A DNA stretch of 38,879 nt. Origin: a bacterium. GTDB taxonomy: Bacteria > Zhuqueibacterota > QNDG01 > DTFT01. Below, one piece after another: positions 27,717 to 35,819 of this stretch. The notes under the pieces are model-generated. The model was given only the letters and a program-made list of their open reading frames with translations. It did no database searches and was not told the origin of the DNA. The first letter of the stretch is position 1. Every line of letters begins with the position of its first letter. The position numbers were made by a program, and so were the translations under genes. The stretch spans positions 1 to 38,879 of the forward strand of contig JAUCQC010000229.1 in assembly GCA_030372965.1 (NCBI GenBank), read 5' to 3'.

Positions 27717-27760
27717 TTGATTATTAACAGAATTATTTATAAACTATTGTACAATTGTAC
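27717..27760 (+). promoter_or_regulatory. Candidate toxin-antitoxin promoter and operator palindrome
   Basis: TTGATT (27717-27722), 17 nt, TAAACT (27740-27745); perfect 12-bp palindrome GTACAATTGTAC at 27749-27760 over the predicted start site. Confidence 0.5.
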
Positions 27761-27780
27761 GAGTTATCGAGAGAGTTAAT

Positions 27781-28173
27781 GTGAAAATTGTAATCGACAC
27801 TTCGGCTATAATTTCAGTAATAACAAATGAGAAGAATAGAAATGCACTAATAAAAATTACGAAGGGAGAATCAATAATTGCCCCCAACTCAATGCACTTT
27901 GAGATAGGAAATGCTTTTTCAGCTATGTTAAAGCGTAATAGAATTTCTATTGATAATGCTTTATTGGCAATAAAATCTTATGAAAAGATACCAATTCAAT
28001 TCTGTCCCATAGATCTCGAAAAATCGATAAAAATATCCTCGAAACTAAATATATATGCTTATGATGCATATTTTATCGAGTGCGCAGAAAGAAACAGATC
28101 GCCAATATTATCATTGGATCAGGGGATGATTGATGCTGCAAAATCATACGGTATAAAAATAATTGAGGTTTGA
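27781..28173 (+). CDS. vapC: PIN-domain (VapC-like) toxin
   Basis: GTG start; MKIVIDTSAIISVIT N-terminal Asp, FEIGNAF, AYDAYFIECAERNRSPILSLDQGM acidic PIN motifs. Confidence 0.85.
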   Translation: MKIVIDTSAIISVITNEKNRNALIKITKGESIIAPNSMHFEIGNAFSAMLKRNRISIDNALLAIKSYEKIPIQFCPIDLEKSIKISSKLNIYAYDAYFIECAERNRSPILSLDQGMIDAAKSYGIKIIEV

Positions 28174-28174
28174 A

Positions 28175-28393
28175 ATGACCACTTTTACCTATTCAAAGGC
28201 ACGACAGAATTTCTCGGATGTTTTGGACCAAGCCTCCAAGAAAGGGGAAATTTTTATCAAACGAAGAGATGGATCTATATTTGTGATAAAACCACTTACA
28301 AAAACAGTATCACCCCTTGATGTCTCATCAGTTGATATCAATATCTCGAAGCGTGAAATTGTTGAATTAATTAGAGAGATACGTGAACGATAG
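28175..28393 (+). CDS. Phd/YefM-type antitoxin
   Basis: TTFTYSKARQNFSDVLDQASKKGEIFIKRRDGSIFVIKPL matches the Phd/YefM N-terminal fold; starts 1 nt after the toxin stop. Confidence 0.82.
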   Translation: MTTFTYSKARQNFSDVLDQASKKGEIFIKRRDGSIFVIKPLTKTVSPLDVSSVDINISKREIVELIREIRER

Positions 28394-28400
28394 TTAATTT

Positions 28401-28506
28401 TTAGCCAACCCTGTCATTCACGGGACGGTGCTGCTCAGTATTAATTCTCTGAACGCTGTGCAAGCCGTAAATGATGTCGCCCGCCCGTGATGACCCATCC
28501 TTAGCC
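28401..28506 (+). other. attC-like recombination site B
   Basis: Bounded by TTAGCC at 28401 and 28501 (same 100-bp offset as site A). GTCATTCACGGG (28413-28424) pairs with CCCGTGATGAC (28484-28494) with one extrahelical T. Shares TGCAAGCCG...TG(T)CGCCCGCC with site A. Confidence 0.68.
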
Positions 28507-28550
28507 GACAATCGATCCAAGACGGATAGAGTCATGAAGGAGGAATATTC

Positions 28551-28991
28551 ATGAAATGGCGTTTTATCATGTCCGGTTTTGCCACTTCTGCAATCAATCT
28601 ATGCCTCAACGCTTTCGCGTACAAAGTCTTATTAAAAGACTTTTATCATTCCCATTCCGCCATATCAGAAGAATGCATGAGACAGCTTCACCGACAACCG
28701 AACGAGTTAATCGTATGGGCGATGGTAATCACTTCATTGTCAATGGGATTTCTGATCACAATGATAATGAAATGGTCAGGCGCGAATGATTTTATGTCAG
28801 GGTTAAAAAAAGGGCTTTTAACCGCGCTTCTTTTCTGGGGCTCTGTCAACTTTGGATTATACGCCTCGTCGAACTTTTTTTCTCAATCCACGGTATTTGT
28901 TGATTATGCCTGCAGCGTAAGCGCAATGACAGTTTCCGCGGCTTTTTCAGCCTGGATGTTGGGCGGAAGAAGGGATGTATCGAAAAGTTAA
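28551..28991 (+). CDS. Small multi-TM membrane protein (about 4 TM), unknown function
   Basis: Strong SD AAGGAGG upstream of ATG 28551; hydrophobic segments; lies between attC-like sites B and C. Confidence 0.7.
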   Translation: MKWRFIMSGFATSAINLCLNAFAYKVLLKDFYHSHSAISEECMRQLHRQPNELIVWAMVITSLSMGFLITMIMKWSGANDFMSGLKKGLLTALLFWGSVNFGLYASSNFFSQSTVFVDYACSVSAMTVSAAFSAWMLGGRRDVSKS

Positions 28992-28999
28992 GTGTCGCC

Positions 29000-29105
29000 C
29001 CAGCTGACCCGTTCATCAAACGGACTGTGCCCTGATCGGTTGTGACTTCCGAAAGACTGTGCGATCGGTAACCGATGCCGCCCGACCAGTGATCAACCCC
29101 GTTCA
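29000..29105 (+). other. Degenerate attC-like site C
   Basis: Aligns with site B over its length (AGCTGACCCG..TTCATCAAACGGAC..CTGTGCGATCGGTAACCGATGCCGCCCGACCAGTGATCAAC vs AGCCAACCC..GTCATTCACGGGAC..CTGTGCAAGCCGTAAATGATGTCGCCCGCCCGTGATGAC); boundary TTAGCC boxes are lost. Confidence 0.5.
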
Positions 29106-29151
29106 TTCCCGTGGTTTGACTATCAATCAAAATACAACAGGAGAAGAAGAC

Positions 29152-30120
29152 ATGAGAAAAATCCCGAATCGTTCAACCCGGCGAACAATCGCGGGGGCAG
29201 GCCATTCCCGTTCGGCAGCCGCTGTTTTCGCGTTGGCCGCCGCGCTCGCGTCCCAGGCCCCGGCGCAGAACGACCGGATGACACCCATCGAAACGCCTTC
29301 GCAGCCGAATGCGATCGAGATCGGCACCGGTCCGCTGCCCGGCGCGACGAACCCGGAGTCGTGGCACATGCAGTACGGCAGTCATTTCGCGAGAAACGTC
29401 ACGGTGGCGACGCTGACCCCGTTTCTTCCGGATCCCGCCAAGGCGAGCGGCGCCGCGGTTGTCGTCGCGCCCGGCGGCGGTTTCATGACCCTGTCCATGG
29501 AAAATGAAGGCTGGAACGTCGCCCGCGGCCTGGCGGAAAAGGGCGTCGCCGCGTTTGTCCTCAAATACCGCCTGAACCAGACACCGGCGGACATGCCGGC
29601 GTTCGAAAAATCCATGCGGGACATGTTCTCTTCCGTGGCGAGGCCGACGAGACCCGACTCCGCCAGGAGAATGGCCGGTCTTGGACCGCAGATCGCGGAC
29701 GCCCGGGCTGCGTTCGCGCTTATCCGGAAACGTTCCGCCGAGTGGCATGTCGACCCCGACCGGATCGGCATGGTCGGCTTTTCCGCGGGCGCGGGGCTGA
29801 CCATGGCAACCGCGCTCGCGGGAGAGGACGCGAAGCCCGCATTCATCGGCAACATCTACGGCCCTCTCGCGGCGGTCACGGTGCCGGCAGACGCGCCGCC
29901 GCTGTTCATCGCCCTGGCCGCGGACGACCCCTTCTTCGCGAACGGCGGCTACGGGCTCATCGACAGTTGGAAAGCCGCGAAGCGCCCAGTTGAATTCCAT
30001 CTCTATGAACAGGGCGGCCACGGCTTCGGGATGTACCCGAAGGAAACGACGAGCACCGGTTGGTTCGACGCCTTCGTGCGCTGGCTCGGAATGCACGGCA
30101 TGCTGAAGCCGAAAGGATGA
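29152..30120 (+). CDS. Secreted alpha/beta hydrolase (esterase-like)
   Basis: VVVAPGGGFMTLSMENEGWNVARGLAEKGVAAFVLKYRL, nucleophile elbow GFSAGAG, acid DDPFF, His GGHGFGMYP; N-terminal signal-peptide-like region. Confidence 0.88.
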   Translation: MRKIPNRSTRRTIAGAGHSRSAAAVFALAAALASQAPAQNDRMTPIETPSQPNAIEIGTGPLPGATNPESWHMQYGSHFARNVTVATLTPFLPDPAKASGAAVVVAPGGGFMTLSMENEGWNVARGLAEKGVAAFVLKYRLNQTPADMPAFEKSMRDMFSSVARPTRPDSARRMAGLGPQIADARAAFALIRKRSAEWHVDPDRIGMVGFSAGAGLTMATALAGEDAKPAFIGNIYGPLAAVTVPADAPPLFIALAADDPFFANGGYGLIDSWKAAKRPVEFHLYEQGGHGFGMYPKETTSTGWFDAFVRWLGMHGMLKPKG

Positions 30121-30135
30121 TCCGGCGGCGGGGCC

Positions 30136-30165
30136 GCGGGCGCCGGCAGGCATGCTGGCGCCCGC
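30136..30165 (+). other. Strong hairpin downstream of esterase gene (possible terminator without T-tract)
   Basis: GCGGGCGCCGGCA-GGCA-TGCTGGCGCCCGC: 13-bp stem with one G-T wobble. Confidence 0.6.
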
Positions 30166-30330
30166 GATCAGGCCTGTCCGATCGATCCTGACGGACAGTT
30201 GAACCGGCCCTGGCCCTGTGGCCACACCTCCGGGGAATTGGGTGATGAGAACAGGCGCTCTTTCCGGCAGGCTCACAGTGCCAGGGTCCGTTCCGGACCG
30301 TATTCCAACACATCAAAGGGGAAAATCCAT

Positions 30331-31794
30331 ATGAGACGCGCAGCAATCCGTTTGGCCCTTGCCGTTCTGGCTATCTTCATGTTCCAGGAAAGCGGCGGGG
30401 CTGTGAAACCGGGCGTGGGCGGGGGGAACCGGCTCTCGGTTTCGGGCGATCAGATCGTCAACGCGAAGGGAGAACCGGTCGTCCTTCGCGGTTTCGGACT
30501 CGGCGGCATGCTGCACATGGAGAATTTCATCAACGGGTATCCCGCCAACGAAGAAGCCATGCGCGAAGGGCTGCTGGAGGCGCTGGGCCGGGAAAAGTAC
30601 GATCTGTACTTCGACGTGCTCCTGAAAAACTATTTCACGGAACCGGACGCGGAATACATACACAGCCTGGGGATGAACCTGGTCCGGATTCCGATCAATT
30701 ACCATCTTTTCGAGGATGACATGAATCCCCGGGTCATCCGCCAAGGCGCGTTCGAACACCTGGACCGGGTGATCGAGCTGTGCGCCAAACATGAAATCTA
30801 CACCATCATCGACCTGCATGCCCTGCCGGGGTTCCAGAATCAGCACTGGCACAGCGACAATCCCACCCACGTGGCCCTGTTCTGGAAGCACAAGGACTTT
30901 CAGGACCGGGCGATCATCCTGTGGGAGGCGATTGCCCGGCGTTACAGGGACCAGCCGTGGGTGGCCGGCTATGATCTGATCAATGAGCCAGCCGATCCCA
31001 CCGGGAAGCTGGTTTTCCCGTATTACAGGCGCCTGGTGGACGCCGTGCGGAAGGTCGATCCGGACCACATTCTGTTCCTGGAAGGCGATCGGTATGCCAG
31101 GGATTTCAGCTCGTTCACGGAAGTGTGGGACAATGTCGTGTATGCCAATCACGATTACGCGAGACCGGGTTTCGGCGGAGAATATCCGGGAGTCATCGAC
31201 GGCCGTTACATGGACAAGGACTCCCTGGAGCGGGATTTCCTCCAGAAGAGCGATTTCATGTTGTCCCGAAAGGTTCCGATCTGGGTCGGTGAATTCGGCC
31301 CGCTCTATACCGGCGATCCGAAGCGGGACGAGACCCGGTACCGGGTGCTGAAGGATCAATTGGCCTATTTCGACAAATACGGAGCGAGCTGGTGCATCTG
31401 GCTGTACAAGGACATGGGGCTTCACGCCATTCTGCATCAGAAAGCGGACACGCCCTACATGAAACTGGTTTCTTCGTTTCTGGCCAAGAAGGATTCTCTG
31501 GGAGCGGACGCCTGGGGATCGAGCGACAGGAATATCCGGTCGATCATGGCGCCGATCGAGGACCTGTTTCAAAGGGAATTTCCAGGATTCGATCCCTACC
31601 CGTCCGGTCCGAACCGGCACATCCGCCAGCTGGTCAGGCACATGCTGATCTCCGAAGCCTTGTTGCCGGAATACTGCGGCCTGTTCAGGGGTCTTTCGGA
31701 AAAGGAGCTGGTCGCTCTGGCCGAGTCCTTCCGGTTCGAGAATTACGTGAAACGGCAGCGTCTGGAGGACATTCTGACAGGCAGGGAAAAGTAA
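30331..31794 (+). CDS. Secreted GH5-like glycoside hydrolase (cellulase/mannanase superfamily)
   Basis: GMNLVRIPINYHLFED, YTIIDLHALPGFQNQHWHS, WVAGYDLINEP (acid/base NEP), VPIWVGEFGP (nucleophile), WCIWLYKDMG; N-terminal signal peptide. Confidence 0.92.
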   Translation: MRRAAIRLALAVLAIFMFQESGGAVKPGVGGGNRLSVSGDQIVNAKGEPVVLRGFGLGGMLHMENFINGYPANEEAMREGLLEALGREKYDLYFDVLLKNYFTEPDAEYIHSLGMNLVRIPINYHLFEDDMNPRVIRQGAFEHLDRVIELCAKHEIYTIIDLHALPGFQNQHWHSDNPTHVALFWKHKDFQDRAIILWEAIARRYRDQPWVAGYDLINEPADPTGKLVFPYYRRLVDAVRKVDPDHILFLEGDRYARDFSSFTEVWDNVVYANHDYARPGFGGEYPGVIDGRYMDKDSLERDFLQKSDFMLSRKVPIWVGEFGPLYTGDPKRDETRYRVLKDQLAYFDKYGASWCIWLYKDMGLHAILHQKADTPYMKLVSSFLAKKDSLGADAWGSSDRNIRSIMAPIEDLFQREFPGFDPYPSGPNRHIRQLVRHMLISEALLPEYCGLFRGLSEKELVALAESFRFENYVKRQRLEDILTGREK

Positions 31795-31993
31795 ACAAAA
31801 AAATAGACCGGGGCCGCGCCCAGATCGGAGGGCCTTCACTTATTCAAGAGTCATCTGCCGGTTTCCTTCAGGGGCGCAGCCCTTCATGATGATACGCACC
31901 GGGGTGGAACCCCAGTGTGCGATCGTGGAAATGTCGGGAGCAATAATCACTGACGGCACAATCAACGGGCTTTAAAAAAAGAGAGACACGAAC

Positions 31994-32473
31994 ATGAAAA
32001 AATCGATCACATTCGGACTTGTCTTGCTCTTCGTGGCAGCGTTTGGGTCATTCGCATCCCAACAGGAAACAGCCCCCGTCGCGGCAAGCCTCACGCCCGC
32101 GGAGCAGGAAATCATCAATCTCTCGAAAGAAAAGTGGCAGTGGATGGCGGACAAGAAAGCGGACACCCTGGCCGGCCTCTTTCACGAGAAAGCCGTGTTC
32201 GTCCACATGGGCGGAACCATGCCCCGGGAGCATGAACTCAACGTCATCCGCACAGGCGGGATCCACTATAAAAAAGCGGACATCCATGAAGTGTCGGTGA
32301 ACATCATCGGCACGACGGCCATCCTGCTGAACCGGATCACCCTGCTGGCCGTGGTCGGCGGCAATGAGGTCACCAATCCCTTCATGGTCACGGAAGTGTA
32401 CGTGCGGCAGGACGAAGCCTGGAAACTGGCGGCAATGACTTTCACCCGTCTGCTCACGCCGCCCGGCCGGTAA
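31994..32473 (+). CDS. Secreted NTF2-like/DUF4440 protein
   Basis: Signal peptide MKKSITFGLVLLFVAAFGSFA; TPAEQEIINLSKEKWQWMADKKADTLAGLFHEKAVFVHMGG...TEVYVRQDEAWKLAAMTFTRL. Confidence 0.85.
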   Translation: MKKSITFGLVLLFVAAFGSFASQQETAPVAASLTPAEQEIINLSKEKWQWMADKKADTLAGLFHEKAVFVHMGGTMPREHELNVIRTGGIHYKKADIHEVSVNIIGTTAILLNRITLLAVVGGNEVTNPFMVTEVYVRQDEAWKLAAMTFTRLLTPPGR

Positions 32474-32491
32474 GCGGTTCGCTGTGGGATC

Positions 32492-32526
32492 GAAGAGCGA
32501 CGCGCCTTGAAGGCGCGCCGCTCTTC
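32492..32526. terminator. Strong hairpin, candidate (possibly bidirectional) terminator
   Basis: GAAGAGCGACGCGCC-TTGAA-GGCGCGCCGCTCTTC: 15-nt arms, one mismatch; no long T-tract on + strand. Confidence 0.6.
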
Positions 32527-32546
32527 AAAACGCGTCGCACTTCCCC

Positions 32547-32575
32547 TTGACATTGATCCCGTATCCCGTTATATT
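32547..32575 (+). promoter_or_regulatory. Near-consensus sigma70 promoter for AraC-family gene (leaderless geometry)
   Basis: TTGACA - 17 nt - TATATT; -10 ends 8 nt before ATG 32584; no SD. Confidence 0.65.
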
Positions 32576-32583
32576 ATCTGCAC

Positions 32584-33714
32584 ATGGAAGGGACCGCGGG
32601 ATATTCCGTCCTCACGCTGATCAGCGGCGCCACCTGGATACAACTGGTGTTCTTCGCCTTTTTCCTCCTGATCCGCAAGACAGAAAATCCGGTGTCGAAC
32701 CGGAGGCTGGCGGCGTTTCTGGCCGCCGAAAGCATTCCGATCGGCAATCTGACCCTTCAGCTTCTGGGAATCTGGAGCCGGCCGCCCTTCATCCAGATCT
32801 TCGGATTCGGGGAATCCTTCGTCTTCCTGTGGGGCCCCCTGCTGTATCTGTACACGAAATCCATCACGCACAAGGAATACCGCCTCCGGCCCTCAGCCGC
32901 GCTTCACGTGATTCCATTCGCGGTCCATCTCTGCCTGATGTCCGCCCGCTTCAACCTCCGCCCCGCCGCCGAGAAACGCGTCCTGACGGAGACCTACGGC
33001 ATCCTCTCACTCAACGAATACCGCATCCAATCCGTCATCATGCAGGGGCTGATCCTCGCCTACATTCTCCTGTGCCTGAGGGAGCTGGCCCGGTACAGGC
33101 GGGACATCCGGGACTCCATGTCCACGATCGACCGGCACAACCTGTCCTGGCTGGTCGTGGTCCTGTTCGGTTACGCGGCGCACTGGACGCTTGACACGGT
33201 CTATTATGTGTATCACAGCCTGACCGGAACCGGTTCGCGCGGGATCGCGATCGCGGCCATGGCCGCGGCGCTGTTCTCCATCCAGATCCTCTTTTTCAAG
33301 AGCATGCGTCAGCCCGCGGTTGAATTCGGAGTTGAGGAAAAACCGAAATATGTGGGTTCCGCGCTGACGGAAGAACAGAAAAAGCGGTATCTGGAACAGC
33401 TCGAACGGGTCATGCGGGAACAGAAGCCGCATCTGGACCCCATGCTGACTCTCCCCGCGCTGGCGGCCAGGGCGCACATCCCGCCGAGATACCTGTCCCA
33501 GATACTGAACGAATCGCTGAACCAGAGCTTTTTCGATTACGTGAACCGGCGGCGCATCGAGGAGTCGAAGCGCATGCTGTTGGCCGGCAAGGAGCAGGGC
33601 AAATCAGTACTCGAAGTGCTCCTGGAGGCGGGTTTCAACTCCAAGTCCGTGTTCAACACCGCGTTCAAGCGGTACACGGGCATGACCCCAACGGATTTTC
33701 TCCGTTCCGGCTGA
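32584..33714 (+). CDS. Membrane-anchored AraC-family transcriptional regulator
   Basis: N-terminal ~7 TM segments; C-terminal HTH_18: LDPMLTLPALAARAHIPPRYLSQILNESLNQSFFDYVNRRRIEESKRML...VLEVLLEAGFNSKSVFNTAFKRYTGMTPTDFLR. Confidence 0.93.
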   Translation: MEGTAGYSVLTLISGATWIQLVFFAFFLLIRKTENPVSNRRLAAFLAAESIPIGNLTLQLLGIWSRPPFIQIFGFGESFVFLWGPLLYLYTKSITHKEYRLRPSAALHVIPFAVHLCLMSARFNLRPAAEKRVLTETYGILSLNEYRIQSVIMQGLILAYILLCLRELARYRRDIRDSMSTIDRHNLSWLVVVLFGYAAHWTLDTVYYVYHSLTGTGSRGIAIAAMAAALFSIQILFFKSMRQPAVEFGVEEKPKYVGSALTEEQKKRYLEQLERVMREQKPHLDPMLTLPALAARAHIPPRYLSQILNESLNQSFFDYVNRRRIEESKRMLLAGKEQGKSVLEVLLEAGFNSKSVFNTAFKRYTGMTPTDFLRSG

Positions 33715-33945
33715 CCGTTTCTTCGCCCCGGCAGGATATCCCGCAAATCATTGGTTTTCAGGTAAGAACGGGCAGAATCGCCGATCCTGCCTTCCGTTTT
33801 CCGCTCTCCAAAGCCGCGGACCCCGCGTTCGACTTCATGCATCCGGACGACAACGGCCTCCCGGTTTTCTATCTTGCAGCCGTTCACGAAGGGCGCGCCC
33901 GACGACGCCCTTCAGGGATTCATTCATCAAGGCTGCGAGGACTTC

Positions 33946-35748
33946 ATGAAACAGATGTTCAAACGGTTCATCCTGGGCGCCTGCCTGGCGCTGCCGGCCC
34001 TGTACGCCTTCTCCGCGGATCCGGTGGCCTGGCGGTTCAAGACCGGTGGGCACGTGTACGCGACCCCGTTCATCCACGAGGGCGTGGTTTACATCGGAAG
34101 CGTGGACAGCGTGTTCTACGCGCTCGACGCGGCAACCGGCGCGGAGCGCTGGCGCTACAAGTCGGGCGACCAGATCTACTCGACCGCCGCGCTGCACGAG
34201 GGAACGCTCTGCTTCGAGAGCGGGAACACTCTGTACGGCCTGGATATGCAGGGCGGCCTGCTGTGGAAAACCCGGCTTTCCGAGGCGCCGGTGGTGGAGC
34301 GCAACGACGACTGGGACGACTTCCACTCCTCCCCGAAAATCGTCGACGGCATCGCCTACATCGGGTCCGAGAACGGCGAAGTGTTCGGAATCGAAGTCGC
34401 GACCGGGAACCAGGTGCTCCACTGCCAGGCGCCGGACGACCGGTCCACAGTCGAGACGACGCCGGCCGTTTACAACGGCAAGATTTATGTCGGCACCTGG
34501 AATGGCGTGCTCCACGTGTTCGACCGCGTCACGGGAGAGCGGCAGTGGTTCTACGACACGCGGCTCGACGGCACCTACAGCTGGGTGAACCTCATCCAGT
34601 GGGAACCGATCATCCATGACGGCAAGGTGCATTTCGCGGGCCGGCACACTTACCTGATCGCCCTGGACGCGGAAACAGGAGAGAAGAAGTGGATGTACCG
34701 CGACCCGGCCGCTCTATGGGCCATGGGCGGGCCGGTCTTGTACGACGGTGTGTTCTATCTGGGCAGTTCGAATCAGAGCTATGTCATCGCAGTCGACGCG
34801 GACAACGGCACGCAGAAGTGGGTCGGGGGCGTTGACGGCCGCGTGTACGGCAGGCCGCTGGCGGCCGGAAATTACGTCTTTGCGGGCACTGGGTGGGAGA
34901 CGAACGAGACCCGGGGATCCTTCTGGGCGCTCGACAAGGCGACCGGAGAAGCGGTGTATAAGATGGACTGCGGCGGCCAGGCGCACTCCTCGCCCGTGCT
35001 CTCGGACGGGAAGGTGTTTTTCGGGTGTTCCAGCGGTTTCGTGTACGCGATCGACCCGGCCGTGTTCACGAGCCAGCAGTCTCCGAAGACGGGCTTCGCG
35101 GACCCGTCCGCCGTCCAGCTCGGCGACATTCCATCGGACAGCGGCATCGTGACCGTGCCGTTCGAGTTCGTCAACCAGGGCTCGGGACCGGATTCCGTGA
35201 CCCTGAGCCTGACCATGGGTTCCGTCCTCGTCAAGGCGAACGCGGTCGTCCTGTCCGAGACCCGTTTCGCGCTGGGGCCCGGCGAGACAAAAACCGTGAC
35301 CGCGGCCATCGACCCCTCCGCCGTTCGCAAGACCCGGTACAGCTTTCTGGTGAACTTCAGCTCCAGATACAACCTCACGGCGGCTTCGGGCACAAAGACC
35401 TTCCAGTTCCGCGTCGTCGACCCGAGCGCGGTGGAATCGGTGGGGAGCGGCGGCCCGGCGTCTTTCGGGCTCCATCCCAATTATCCGAATCCTTTCAATC
35501 CCGAAACGCGCGTCACGTTCTCCCTGGCCGGCCGTTGCGCGGTGCGACTGGAGGTTCTCGACGCGGGAGGCGGCCGCGTGCGGACCCTCGAGGCGGGGAC
35601 GGTCGAAGCGGGCGTTCATTCCGTGGTCTGGGACGGAACCGACGACAGGGGAATTCCCGCGGCCGGCGGAATCTACGTGTGCCGCCTGACCCTGACGGCG
35701 GACGGTGCGCCCCGGATATGGGCGCGAAAAATGACCCTCCTGAAATAG
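33946..35748 (+). CDS. Secreted PQQ-binding-like beta-propeller protein with FlgD/T9SS-like C-terminal domain
   Basis: Repeated GxVYxxPxxxxGVVYIGSxDxxxYALDAxTGxExWRY blades; C-term NYPNPFNPETRVTFSL...VWDGTDDRGIPAAGGIYVCRL...KMTLLK. Confidence 0.92.
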   Translation: MKQMFKRFILGACLALPALYAFSADPVAWRFKTGGHVYATPFIHEGVVYIGSVDSVFYALDAATGAERWRYKSGDQIYSTAALHEGTLCFESGNTLYGLDMQGGLLWKTRLSEAPVVERNDDWDDFHSSPKIVDGIAYIGSENGEVFGIEVATGNQVLHCQAPDDRSTVETTPAVYNGKIYVGTWNGVLHVFDRVTGERQWFYDTRLDGTYSWVNLIQWEPIIHDGKVHFAGRHTYLIALDAETGEKKWMYRDPAALWAMGGPVLYDGVFYLGSSNQSYVIAVDADNGTQKWVGGVDGRVYGRPLAAGNYVFAGTGWETNETRGSFWALDKATGEAVYKMDCGGQAHSSPVLSDGKVFFGCSSGFVYAIDPAVFTSQQSPKTGFADPSAVQLGDIPSDSGIVTVPFEFVNQGSGPDSVTLSLTMGSVLVKANAVVLSETRFALGPGETKTVTAAIDPSAVRKTRYSFLVNFSSRYNLTAASGTKTFQFRVVDPSAVESVGSGGPASFGLHPNYPNPFNPETRVTFSLAGRCAVRLEVLDAGGGRVRTLEAGTVEAGVHSVVWDGTDDRGIPAAGGIYVCRLTLTADGAPRIWARKMTLLK

Positions 35749-35760
35749 GGGGGCTTTAAA

Positions 35761-35819
35761 GCCGGCGCATCCGACAACCGCCTCCCTTCCGGCGGCCCGG
35801 ATGCGCCGGTGCTGTTTTT
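35761..35819 (+). terminator. Rho-independent terminator with nested hairpin
   Basis: GCCGGCGCATCCG / CGGATGCGCCGGT 13-nt arms, inner CCGCC/GGCGG hairpin, then TTTTT. Confidence 0.82.

Noticed and set aside
27597-29105. The three ~100-bp sites as transposon inverted repeats or MITEs
   Set aside because: Each is an individually folding, same-orientation element with an extrahelical base and compensatory arm divergence, and no transposase is nearby; attC-like interpretation fits better, though unproven.
31914-31930. TGTGCGATCG shared between 29068-29077 (site C) and ~31917 as another attC-like copy
   Set aside because: Similarity limited to 10 bp with no inverted-repeat arms or TTAGCC boxes.
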